A stretch of 64,000 bases of DNA from Chaetoderma sp. LZ-2023a (Eukaryota; Mollusca; Caudofoveata; Chaetodermatida; Chaetodermatidae), in contig JAVVLW010001526.1 in the NCBI GenBank assembly GCA_034401795.1, positions 62,001-126,000 of the forward strand. Direction: 5' to 3'. Positions 33,089 through 41,124 of the stretch are shown piece by piece (position 1 is the first letter of the stretch; every line of letters starts with the position of its first letter). The notes under the pieces were generated by a model, which searched no databases, was not told the origin of the DNA, and saw nothing but the letters and a program-made list of their open reading frames with translations. Both the position numbers and the translations under genes were made by a program.

Positions 33089-33188
33089 TAGGGAGGTAAG
33101 TATCAACTCTCTCGTGAAAAAAGAAATCCTAGATTTCGTTTATTTCACTTCAAGAGTATACTTACCTCCCTAATACTTTTGATATTGC
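33089..33188. repeat. ICR with junction polyadenylation motif, element E
   Basis: 33089-33142 is the exact reverse complement of the left end 32804-32857. 33143-33188 is the reverse complement of the right end. On the coding strand the junction reads GTGAAATAAACG, which contains AATAAA (33139-33144) formed across the two halves. It lies about 580 bases after the YR stop. Confidence 0.92.
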
Positions 33189-33369
33189 CAGAATTCGAAA
33201 GTGAATTTGGCGGGAGGGAGGCGAGGTCAAAAGACCAGCTCATCCCTATACGCTTTTCTGCGTTTAAGGCACTTAAACTTCTGAAACTGTAAGAAAAAAC
33301 AGTCAGGATTTGACTAACCATCGGATAACACTACCGATGTATGAGAGATGACCGAATGTCATATGCGCT

Positions 33370-33379
33370 CCCCCCCCCC
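33370..33379. other. Poly-C tract, element E
   Basis: Ten C. The coding strand reads AGGAAGGAG then a G run, then AGCGCATATG. It lies 344 bases after the YR stop. Confidence 0.6.
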
Positions 33380-33585
33380 TCCTTCCTGGGAGGAAGAGTC
33401 GCCTGACCTCAATGTCCTATATGCTCTCTACGTACAAGTGCCATGTACTACAGGACAGAGACGAAAAAGCTCCATTTTCGTAACTCTCAACAATGAACCA
33501 CACAAATACACAAACCATCACCATATTAATAACGGGTAATCGTGACAATACAATCAACAACGGACAACACATGAACAAGACTGAC

Positions 33586-33611
33586 CTTGTTGAAATGGCT
33601 GCTGACATCAT
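33586..33611 (-). other. 3' mini-exon candidate with donor, element E
   Basis: ATGATG (MMSAAIST...) ending at ACAAG|GTCAGT, 112 bases after the YR stop. Same place as in C and F. Confidence 0.35.
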
Positions 33612-33722
33612 CTTCCCATTGGTAAAGACTGATGCAGGCCCAAAAAAGTGGGTGTTTCCATAAATTAATTGTGAAATATATAAGTAATGAGGAAAAAACC
33701 TCCTCAAAAAATATAAACCGAG

Positions 33723-36659
33723 TTATTTTTTCAAAATCGACAAGGCGAGAGGATTAGAGGTGTCACGGAGATAATGGTCTGTAAAACTTGACTCACAGTG
33801 CCACTGAGCCACCGACATAATATCATCCACAGGGACCCCATTAAATAGGGCCGTGGATGTCACTACGCCGCGGACACTGTGAGCCTTGGCCACGTCAACC
33901 TGCTTCCCGGTGGCGGATTTATGGCAAAACTGAATGCATTCCACAATCCACCTGGAAATGGTGTCCTTAGAAGCCCTGCCATGGGGTTCAATATATGACA
34001 ACCATAACGCTGACTGGTCGGTGCGCCACTCCGCCGTACGTTGTTTGTACCGGCGCAGCGCCCGGACGGGACACCATGCTTTAGAATTAGGATCATATCT
34101 AGTTAAAGCAGGCAAAATAATAGGTTGACCTGGATATTTCAACGACTGATTTTTAGCCAAGAAATTAATCCTAGGTAGCAGCTTAAGGCCTTCCCCTGAA
34201 ACCACAAAACGGTCATCCTCGGCTGATAAGGCATGAATTTCACTCCTACGCCTAGCCGAGGCCGCAGCAATTAAAAACACAGTCTTCAGTGTTAATAGTT
34301 TCATAGAAATGGAACTAAGTGGTTCAAAAGGCTTATCACCTAGTACTTGAAGCACTAGCGATAAACTCCAAGACGGAATCACAGGTGGATTCCTTGGTCT
34401 TAGATTGCCCATGCCTTTAATTAATACATTTAATGCATTTACTTCATCACTTCCCCTCTTAGCCAAGCAAGGAATAACAGACATTAATGCTGACTTATAA
34501 CCAGCAATAGAGTTAGGCTTGAGGCTATAGGCATCATAGAGGTGACAGAGGAAATCAGCTACTACTTGAATAGATGAATCCATTGGATCAATACATCTTT
34601 TTGAGCACCATTCTGCAAATCTGTTGATTTTATAATTATATGCTCTGGAGGTTGACCCCCTCCTGGCTTTGGCCATAAACATGGCTGCTTGCTCAGAAAA
34701 GCCCTCCTTAATTCTAGATTCCTTGACAACATCCACACAGTCAATCTGAACATTGACGGATTGTTGTGAAGGGCCTTGCCCTGGAAGATAATATCGTCCA
34801 TCAGAGGCAGAGGAACCGGATTGCAGACCAGAAGGTCCAGCAGATCCGTATACCATGATCGGCTTGGCCAATCCGGGGCGATCAGAAGCACTTGGCATTC
34901 CTCTTGTCTGATTTTCTGAAGAATTTTTGGAATCAGGATTGCTGGAGGGAATGCGTATGCATACATTCTCCCCCAGCTGATAGCTAACGCATCTGTTGCG
35001 AAAGCGCTTGGATCCGGAATCGGAGAGACGTACGTCGTCATCTTCGCATTCTTCTTCGTTGCGAACAAATCGATGTTGGGTTTCCCCCAATGGTCGAACA
35101 GACGATCCGCCACACATTGATTTAGTTGCCATTCCGTGGGTAAAACACTCATCCTTCGGCTCAATGAGTCTGCTAGCAGGTTTAACCTTCCCGGAATATG
35201 AACTGCTTTCAAGGTAATCTGGTGATCCAGACACCAACAAAGCAGTTTCCATGTCATCATACAGAGACTGGGCGACTTCGTTCCGCCCTGGCGGTTTATG
35301 TAAGTCACAACTGTTGAGTTGTCTGAACGAATAAGAACAATCTTGCCCTGAACTTTCTGTAAGAAATGTTCCAGGCCCAGGACTACTGCTTTTAGCTCCA
35401 GTAGATTTATATGTTCCTTTGACTGTTCCAGATTCCAAAGCCCTGATATCGTGGACTCTTCCAGGCAAGCTCCCCAGCCCTCCATCGATGCATCTGTATA
35501 CACAGTCACCTGAGGGTGGGGAGGGGTTAGCAAAACCCCCGGCAAGAGATTCTCTGTATTCAACCACCATTGCAGGTGGTGAATGAGAGGCGCCAACACT
35601 GACACATTCGAGTCCAGCGAACCTGTACTCTGGGTCCATTGTGTCATGAGAAATAACTGGATCGGCCGCCTGCGTAAGGCGGCCTGAGGAATGACTGGTT
35701 CCAATGAAACCATCAACCCCAGCATTCTCAAGTAAACCCGTGCCAGGACATGACGACTGTCGCACACTGACTGAATTAATGAGATGAGTTTCTGAACTCT
35801 CTCCTGAGTAGGATAAACATATCCTGTCTCTAGATCGAAGAACATCCCCAGGTAAACAAACTTCTGGGATGGAGTCAGCTCTGATTTTGGGAAATTGATC
35901 ATCCAGCCTAAGTCTGTGAGAGTTTTCAAAACAATCTCCAGATTGGCCGACAAACTTTCCCGGGTGTGCTCTTTCAACAGCCAGTCGTCTATGTACGTGT
36001 GGACTGCTATGCTTCTCCTGCGGAGGTATGCTGTGATCGCAAGAACCACACGGGTGAAAACCCGAGGAGCCGTGGAAATTCCGAAGGGCAACACCCTGAA
36101 TTCCCACTGTCTGCCCTGGAATGCAAATCTCAGGAAGCGACAGAAACTCCCGTGGATGGGGATGTGGAAATAAGCGTCCTTCAAATCTATCGACGCCGTC
36201 CACATCCCCCTCTCCAACCCCGCCAACACCAAGCGCACCGTTTCCATCTTGAAACTGGGCGTCTCGATGAACTTGTTCAATGGCTTGAGGTTGAGAATCG
36301 GTCTCCACCCTCCGGTGCGTTTTGTTACTAAGAACAGGGTTGAATAGAAGCCCGGACACCTTTGTGCCGGCTGAATAGCTCCTTTTTGTACGAGGGAATT
36401 TATCTCCTCCTCGATACACAACCTTTGCTCTGGATCTCTCGGAATGGGAGTCCAGACTGGCACTAGAGACAGTCGCGACGGCGGGCCTGTCATCCACTCT
36501 GGATGACACCCGACGGAAAGCCATCGCAAGACTAAACGGTCCTGAGTTAACCGTTCCCACTCTTGCATGTGGTCGGCTAGCCGGCCTCCCACCGGTCCAC
36601 CTAGGGACCGCGGTGGACACGAGGCATGCAAGAGCGGCACTGTCTCCGTCGCCATACAC
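33723..36659 (-). CDS. Tyrosine recombinase ORF, element E
   Basis: 978 codons. The recombinase occupies about residues 636-978: NVQIDCVDVVKES at the start, box A arginine in ASARRRSEIHAL (about 805), His927/Arg930 in AHSVRGVV, QWHCES, and Tyr963 in FTDHYLRD. The N-terminal two thirds overlap RT-RNase H in a second frame that is entirely stop-free. That leader is rich in Ser/Gly/Arg and has no recognised domain. The frame is shared with gag, whose stop is 34 bases upstream of the first ATG here. Expression might use reinitiation or a spliced mRNA. Expected function: recombination of the circular DNA into the genome without target duplication. Confidence 0.88.
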   Translation of the reverse strand: MYGDGDSAALACLVSTAVPRWTGGRPASRPHARVGTVNSGPFSLAMAFRRVSSRVDDRPAVATVSSASLDSHSERSRAKVVYRGGDKFPRTKRSYSAGTKVSGLLFNPVLSNKTHRRVETDSQPQAIEQVHRDAQFQDGNGALGVGGVGEGDVDGVDRFEGRLFPHPHPREFLSLPEICIPGQTVGIQGVALRNFHGSSGFHPCGSCDHSIPPQEKHSSPHVHRRLAVERAHPGKFVGQSGDCFENSHRLRLDDQFPKIRADSIPEVCLPGDVLRSRDRICLSYSGESSETHLINSVSVRQSSCPGTGLLENAGVDGFIGTSHSSGRLTQAADPVISHDTMDPEYRFAGLECVSVGASHSPPAMVVEYRESLAGGFANPSPPSGDCVYRCIDGGLGSLPGRVHDIRALESGTVKGTYKSTGAKSSSPGPGTFLTESSGQDCSYSFRQLNSCDLHKPPGRNEVAQSLYDDMETALLVSGSPDYLESSSYSGKVKPASRLIEPKDECFTHGMATKSMCGGSSVRPLGETQHRFVRNEEECEDDDVRLSDSGSKRFRNRCVSYQLGENVCIRIPSSNPDSKNSSENQTRGMPSASDRPGLAKPIMVYGSAGPSGLQSGSSASDGRYYLPGQGPSQQSVNVQIDCVDVVKESRIKEGFSEQAAMFMAKARRGSTSRAYNYKINRFAEWCSKRCIDPMDSSIQVVADFLCHLYDAYSLKPNSIAGYKSALMSVIPCLAKRGSDEVNALNVLIKGMGNLRPRNPPVIPSWSLSLVLQVLGDKPFEPLSSISMKLLTLKTVFLIAAASARRRSEIHALSAEDDRFVVSGEGLKLLPRINFLAKNQSLKYPGQPIILPALTRYDPNSKAWCPVRALRRYKQRTAEWRTDQSALWLSYIEPHGRASKDTISRWIVECIQFCHKSATGKQVDVAKAHSVRGVVTSTALFNGVPVDDIMSVAQWHCESSFTDHYLRDTSNPLALSILKK

Positions 36660-36943
36660 ACCGGCGTGGTTCTTACCGCGGTAAGCGTCCTGTCAGGACC
36701 GATAACCACGCCCAGATCCTCGCGCGCCCCGCCCCGCCCCGCGCGCACCTCGGTGCGCGGGCGGCTGCCTGGCTGACGGCGCCTGAGGAACCTGCACCCC
36801 CCTCGCTGCTGGCCGAATCGCATGCGGCCGAGGCCGACGCTGCGACGGTGGCTGGCCTCTGACTTGGCCAGCACCACCTCGAGCCTGCAGGGGACGATAC
36901 GCAGGGGCCGCGGCGCGAACGTTAGCACGACGCAGCACCTCAA
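34562..36943 (-). CDS. Reverse transcriptase-RNase H polyprotein, element E
   Basis: 793 codons. RT motifs GGWRPILNLKPLNKF, SIDLKDAYFHIP, LPFGISTAPRVFTRVV and YIDDWLL (residues 317-320). RNase H acidic residues: Asp about 484 (YTDASMEGWG), Glu about 515 (LLELKAVVLG), Asp about 541 (IRSDNSTVV), Asp about 591 (LLADSLSRR). The conserved post-RNase H block is about 620-715. The first codon is TTG, not ATG. The first methionine conserved between C and E is in DHMQEWERL, about 124 bases after the gag stop. RT sits in the +1 frame relative to gag with a 251-base overlap, so either +1 frameshifting or reinitiation at that Met could be used (inference). Confidence 0.92.
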   Translation of the reverse strand: MRCCVVLTFAPRPLRIVPCRLEVVLAKSEASHRRSVGLGRMRFGQQRGGCRFLRRRQPGSRPRTEVRAGRGGAREDLGVVIGPDRTLTAVRTTPVCMATETVPLLHASCPPRSLGGPVGGRLADHMQEWERLTQDRLVLRWLSVGCHPEWMTGPPSRLSLVPVWTPIPRDPEQRLCIEEEINSLVQKGAIQPAQRCPGFYSTLFLVTKRTGGWRPILNLKPLNKFIETPSFKMETVRLVLAGLERGMWTASIDLKDAYFHIPIHGSFCRFLRFAFQGRQWEFRVLPFGISTAPRVFTRVVLAITAYLRRRSIAVHTYIDDWLLKEHTRESLSANLEIVLKTLTDLGWMINFPKSELTPSQKFVYLGMFFDLETGYVYPTQERVQKLISLIQSVCDSRHVLARVYLRMLGLMVSLEPVIPQAALRRRPIQLFLMTQWTQSTGSLDSNVSVLAPLIHHLQWWLNTENLLPGVLLTPPHPQVTVYTDASMEGWGACLEESTISGLWNLEQSKEHINLLELKAVVLGLEHFLQKVQGKIVLIRSDNSTVVTYINRQGGTKSPSLCMMTWKLLCWCLDHQITLKAVHIPGRLNLLADSLSRRMSVLPTEWQLNQCVADRLFDHWGKPNIDLFATKKNAKMTTYVSPIPDPSAFATDALAISWGRMYAYAFPPAILIPKILQKIRQEECQVLLIAPDWPSRSWYTDLLDLLVCNPVPLPLMDDIIFQGKALHNNPSMFRLTVWMLSRNLELRRAFLSKQPCLWPKPGGGQPPEHIIIKSTDLQNGAQKDVLIQWIHLFK

Positions 36944-38756
36944 ACTGCTCGCGCAACGCCCTCTGGTTATTCACCAGGGTGACCGTCTCCTGGAGGTGCC
37001 GACATCCCTCACCTCCAAAAAGACCAGGACCCGTCATAGGCGTACGGAGTAGCCTATTGTACAGGTCCTGAGACGGGCACAGATTGTCCAGGGCAAACGT
37101 GCGTCTTGCCCGGACACTCCTGGTCACCGCCCTAGTCATACAGTCCAGCGCCAGGTTAATACCATCCTGGATGGCTCGCTGGACCGTGACCGGGCTTGGC
37201 TGGCGCGATGCGGATGCCGTTACTACCCCCTGTAACAGCTGGGAGACGTGGGACAGAGCGGCAATCGAAGCCCTCCCACTCTCCTCCGCATCACGCAACG
37301 CGGTATTCGCTGAACGCAACGCGTTCGAGCACAAGACCCCCGTGTCAGAACGGGAGCCTGGCCGCGCATCCTCACCCAAAGCCGCGCGGTCATCCATGCT
37401 GGGCTTGGGTACCACACCGTACCGCTGGTAATCCAGGGGCACGATGCGACAACGCCTGGCCACCTCGCGAGGGGCCTTCGCGAGACGTCCACTCGAGTTA
37501 ATGGACGACTCCGCCGCCTTGAACATGTCAACGACATGCTCCGCCAGCGGCAGAGAAGGCATAGCGTTAGCAGTCGGTTTCCCAGCTAACCACGGCCTGT
37601 GGTCACGCTGGCTAGGCGACTGCTCCACGGGCAGATCAGGCCTAACGCTCACCAACCACTGGCAAGCGTCAGACCAATCCTCCTCCGTGGCTAACTGCGA
37701 GCGCTCTACAAGACGGGGTCCTTCGTCTTCCTCCTGAGCGCAAGCAGCAGAGCTTGACGGCGGGTATGCTGATACACCTGGCAAGCCAGGGAAAACATGC
37801 GGGCCTGATAGCACCGGCATGACAATATCACTGGTTTGACCAGGAGCAGGCACCGTGGCAGAGCGCGGGGTATATACCGCCCCACCACGGGCCCGGCCAG
37901 CACCAGCAACACCCTCGGCAAGCCGAGGTATGCGGTACCGCTGGCCATCAGCAGCGCCCTGGGCCACCACCTGAGCCGCGGACTCTACTCCAGGGTGAGT
38001 AAAACCGTGGAAGAAACCGCCTGTATTCCCCGCGAGGGGTGCACAAACGTCTTCATCCATGTCCACGTCCTCAGACGGCGACCCTAGCAGGTAATCCTCA
38101 TCACCCTGGTCAGAAAGATTAGACCCCGGGTCAGCAAAGAGAGCTAACCCGGGCTGACCAGGAACGGTGCCATAGGAGGTACTGGCCACCGCGGCGTGCG
38201 GATACCCCTGGACTGATAAGCAGCCCGCGGGTTCCAGCGACAACCATCCACGGTCCCCTCTCGGCGCGGCAATAAGCCTGCTGCCAGGGTCGTGGAACAC
38301 CCCCTCTAATGGGGCCACCTCTGAATCGTCGAACAACGGAAGCGGTCTAAGGAAAACCGATCCAGAGGCGGGGATTACCTGCTCCGAAGCCGATGATGAG
38401 GACAGTAAAGGATTTGGTCCAGGAAGCATGCCACGAAGCAACCCTGGAACCAAATCCTTTATTGTCCTCTTCATCTCTCCCAACATCTCGGTCCGGAAGG
38501 CCTCCATATCCACCGCGGACGAGACCTTCCCCTTACCCTTCCTACTTACAACCTCTCGTTTCCGCTTCTTCTTCTTCTCCTCCTCTACCACCTTGTCCGT
38601 CGCCTGTAAGCAGCACAAGAATTCGGACATTAACTCGCCCCCCCAGTGCTTACATATGTCACAATTAACCAAGGGACCACAAGGGCTACATTGATAGCAC
38701 AGATGAGGCCAGAACTTATCATGTAGAAAACGTCCACAGGACGCGCAACCCGGTCC
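36693..38756 (-). CDS. Gag-like protein, exon 2, element E
   Basis: 688 open codons after the CTGTTTCAG acceptor. Zinc-type motif GCASCGRFLHDKFWPHLCYQ, then CSPC and CDIC, then KHWGGELMSEF. A Lys/Arg-rich stretch (VVEEEKKKKRKREVV), a helical MEAFRTEMLGEMKRTIKDLV segment, and an acidic linker follow. The conserved core carries RTFALDNLCPSQDLYNRLL and TPMTGPGLFGGEG. The C-terminal RG-rich tail (ARGAGRGARGSGRGYRS) resembles an RGG-type RNA-binding tail. No protease motif. The exon has no ATG before residue ~48, which is why exon 1 (39517-39567) is needed. Confidence 0.86.
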   Translation of the reverse strand, partial: GPGCASCGRFLHDKFWPHLCYQCSPCGPLVNCDICKHWGGELMSEFLCCLQATDKVVEEEKKKKRKREVVSRKGKGKVSSAVDMEAFRTEMLGEMKRTIKDLVPGLLRGMLPGPNPLLSSSSASEQVIPASGSVFLRPLPLFDDSEVAPLEGVFHDPGSRLIAAPRGDRGWLSLEPAGCLSVQGYPHAAVASTSYGTVPGQPGLALFADPGSNLSDQGDEDYLLGSPSEDVDMDEDVCAPLAGNTGGFFHGFTHPGVESAAQVVAQGAADGQRYRIPRLAEGVAGAGRARGGAVYTPRSATVPAPGQTSDIVMPVLSGPHVFPGLPGVSAYPPSSSAACAQEEDEGPRLVERSQLATEEDWSDACQWLVSVRPDLPVEQSPSQRDHRPWLAGKPTANAMPSLPLAEHVVDMFKAAESSINSSGRLAKAPREVARRCRIVPLDYQRYGVVPKPSMDDRAALGEDARPGSRSDTGVLCSNALRSANTALRDAEESGRASIAALSHVSQLLQGVVTASASRQPSPVTVQRAIQDGINLALDCMTRAVTRSVRARRTFALDNLCPSQDLYNRLLRTPMTGPGLFGGEGCRHLQETVTLVNNQRALREQFEVLRRANVRAAAPAYRPLQARGGAGQVRGQPPSQRRPRPHAIRPAARGVQVPQAPSARQPPAHRGARGAGRGARGSGRGYRS

Positions 38757-39516
38757 CTGAAACAGGGCAAAGGACAAGGAGTATGAGCAAACTAGTTAAG
38801 CTTAGACACTCAAACCAACTCAAAGAGAAGGAAAACGATCATAAAGATCAATATACATCAGAAACCAGCATAGCGACTTGAATTGCTGATAAATACATAG
38901 CCAGGCTGATTATGACGTCATTAATCCCGTGACAGGAAAATTTCGATCCCAACAAAACACCCCAGTGCAAGGACGAATTGTATGCTGAATGGATACGTCG
39001 ACTACACAACCATCAGATACATATAGATAACTCTTTTCTGGCAAAAATGTTAATTATCTCCCTTTGCTTACTATAATTAACATCACCACATTATCAATAA
39101 CTAGATACCTGACACTTTGTATAGACAAACCATCCAACGTGACGAACCGGAGAACTCCACCATCTGCACGCCTCTTAACTCTCTCCACCTCATGGGGAAG
39201 GAATTGGATCAAGAGGGCAAAGTGAGAAGACCTTTATACTAGGCCTCCAACTCACTGGACATAATTTCATTTGGTTAGATAACCTAACAGTGTTAGTAGG
39301 AAATGGAACCATGGTGGAGAGAAAACTAACTCTCTGCTGCTGTGATGCCACCACCTAGCGTCATACAGACCTGTGGACATAAACAGAAAGAGAAATTAGC
39401 CGTAGGTAGCACCGAGTTGACATAAACCAACTAACCAAGGCGCTTATCACGGTAAACGCGAGTCCCGGAAACACAATACACCGGGAAGAAAACTCGCTAA
39501 TTTTACTAGAAGTCAC
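38757..39516 (-). other. Predicted gag intron, element E
   Basis: 760 bases from CAG|GTGACT to TTTGCCCTGTTTCAG. Phase 0. Confidence 0.65.
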
Positions 39517-39567
39517 CTGATTTAAAGGTCCTAAGTCCTCCTTTGGCGAAGTGTTCCTTCCTGCCAT
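39517..39567 (-). CDS. Gag exon 1, element E
   Basis: MAGRNTSPKEDLGPLNQ, 17 codons. Kozak-like context TGGATGG. Donor CAG|GTGACT. Confidence 0.65.
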
Positions 39568-39660
39568 CCAAATCAGTGACTATCACTCCAAAATAACACC
39601 ACTTAAACAGTTTAAGAGTAAGAAAAAGCTTTTGCACAAAAAGACATGTGTGATCTCTCT

Positions 39661-39853
39661 GCCAATAATCTAGCAAAGAGGAAGTGCTAGTCTGCGCATG
39701 CGCGGTGGTGGGGCTGGCATCCGCCAGACTACGCTCTGACTCCCTGCCCAGTAGGGGCACCTAACTGTTTTAAATCTGAGTGTTTATTGAGTGAAAGCCA
39801 ATATTTAGCAATATCAAAAGTATTAGGGAGGTAAGTATACTCTTGAAGTGAAA
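39661..39853 (-). repeat. Right inverted terminal repeat and end, element E
   Basis: Inverted copy of 32843-33019, then the unique end TACTCTTGAAGTGAAA. GGGAGGTAAGTAT near the end is a consensus splice donor pointing out of the element. Confidence 0.92.
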
Positions 39854-40796
39854 AACTTATTTATGATGTAAGAAATAGTATACGTTGTAGAATATTTTGA
39901 TACTAATTTGAGCTAGAAGCTGTTGCTACCAGATTTGAGATAGAAGCTTTTGCTACTGGATTTGAGCTAGAAGCTCTTACTACCAGAGTACAGGCAGACA
40001 CAGCTTTCAGGGCAAATAAACTTCAAAATGATCATCAGCTTCACTGCAGCATTGCATAGAAGCTGAGATAAATGGATTTCATCCATGAAATGGTTAATTA
40101 CAATCGCATATGCCATGCCCTGCTCAATTCCATGGCCTTAACACCATACATTGGTTGAATTTAAAGCTTGACCTCATGAATATATAACTACATAAATAAA
40201 CTAAAATGGACTCGAGGGTTATGCTGACTCATACCTTTCCGCTCTGTCTTGACAATCCACTTAGTGATCCCTGTGACCTAGACAGCTGACCTCTAACTCA
40301 AAGCAATCATAAACTTTCACAATATAAAGGCGTGTGCTAAATCTGGCGATTCTCCATTCTTGCACTCCAGAGTTATGGCCATAAATTGTACTCCGGTATG
40401 TAGTTTGTGACCATGTAACCTAGTGATTTTATGCTTTGTCGTGAAACTCAGACTTTCTAGCCACCTATAATATGAGTGGATGTGCAAATTTGTTGATTCT
40501 ACCTCCTTGCATTCTCGTTTTATGTCTAAAATTGTTTATTTCAGCATACGCTTAGACCCAGTGACCTAGATATTTGAACTTTTGACCTGAAACTAAAGTT
40601 TGGTTATAGCCAACCAGAGCATGAACGTATGTTCCCGATATAGTGATTCTGGCTTCTTGCTTTGTAGAGTTATTGAGGAAAATGTGTATTCTGGTATGCT
40701 CTAAGTGACCTTGTGACCTCAATTTTTGATACGAATGCATGTGCCAAATTTGGTGAGTCTACCTCATGCGATTCTGGAGATATGCCTCGGATATAC
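39854..40796. repeat. Degenerate ~150-bp repeats (GTGACCT.. type)
   Basis: Phrases such as GTGACCTAGATATTTGAACT, TTCTACCTCCTTGCATTCT and GTGCCAAATTTGGTGAGTCT recur at roughly 150-base spacing from about 40200, leading into the CAGA array. Common type of non-coding repeat in mollusc DNA (from memory). The portion 39854-40200 shows nothing else. Confidence 0.6.
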
Positions 40797-40935
<139 letters not shown>

Positions 40936-41124
40936 GGATGGTCAGACAAACAGATGGCACCAACACTCAACAGCAATACTCACACCAGCCTTCAGCGACG
41001 TGAGTAATAAGTTATTTGTGAGATTTGCTTATGCTGCATCATGTGTGCATGTGGATGTGAGTATGAACCTGTAGGCATATTTGAGTTACACACTTAACTG
41101 TGAGTGCACAGGGAAAGCATTGCT

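Larger units (their letters stand above)
32804..39853 (-). mobile_element. DIRS-like element E (family 1), complete and apparently intact
   Basis: 7.05 kb from TAAACGAAATCTAGG (32804) to CTTGAAGTGAAA (39853). Inverted repeats 32843-33019 and 39661-39838 (~178 bases). The outermost bases of the two sides differ, as expected for DIRS. Gag, RT-RNase H and YR frames are all open with catalytic residues in place. It lies in the intron between exons f and g of the host gene, in sense orientation. Best candidate here for a recently active copy. Confidence 0.95.

Noticed and set aside
36567-37737. Plus-strand open frames inside the DIRS elements (for example 37084-37431)
   Set aside because: Shadows of GC-rich gag on the opposite strand, recurring identically in every family 1 copy; no independent domains.
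32804-39853. Interpretation as LTR retrotransposon or endogenous retrovirus
   Set aside because: Ends are inverted rather than direct repeats, there is no protease, DDE integrase or envelope, and a tyrosine recombinase is present.
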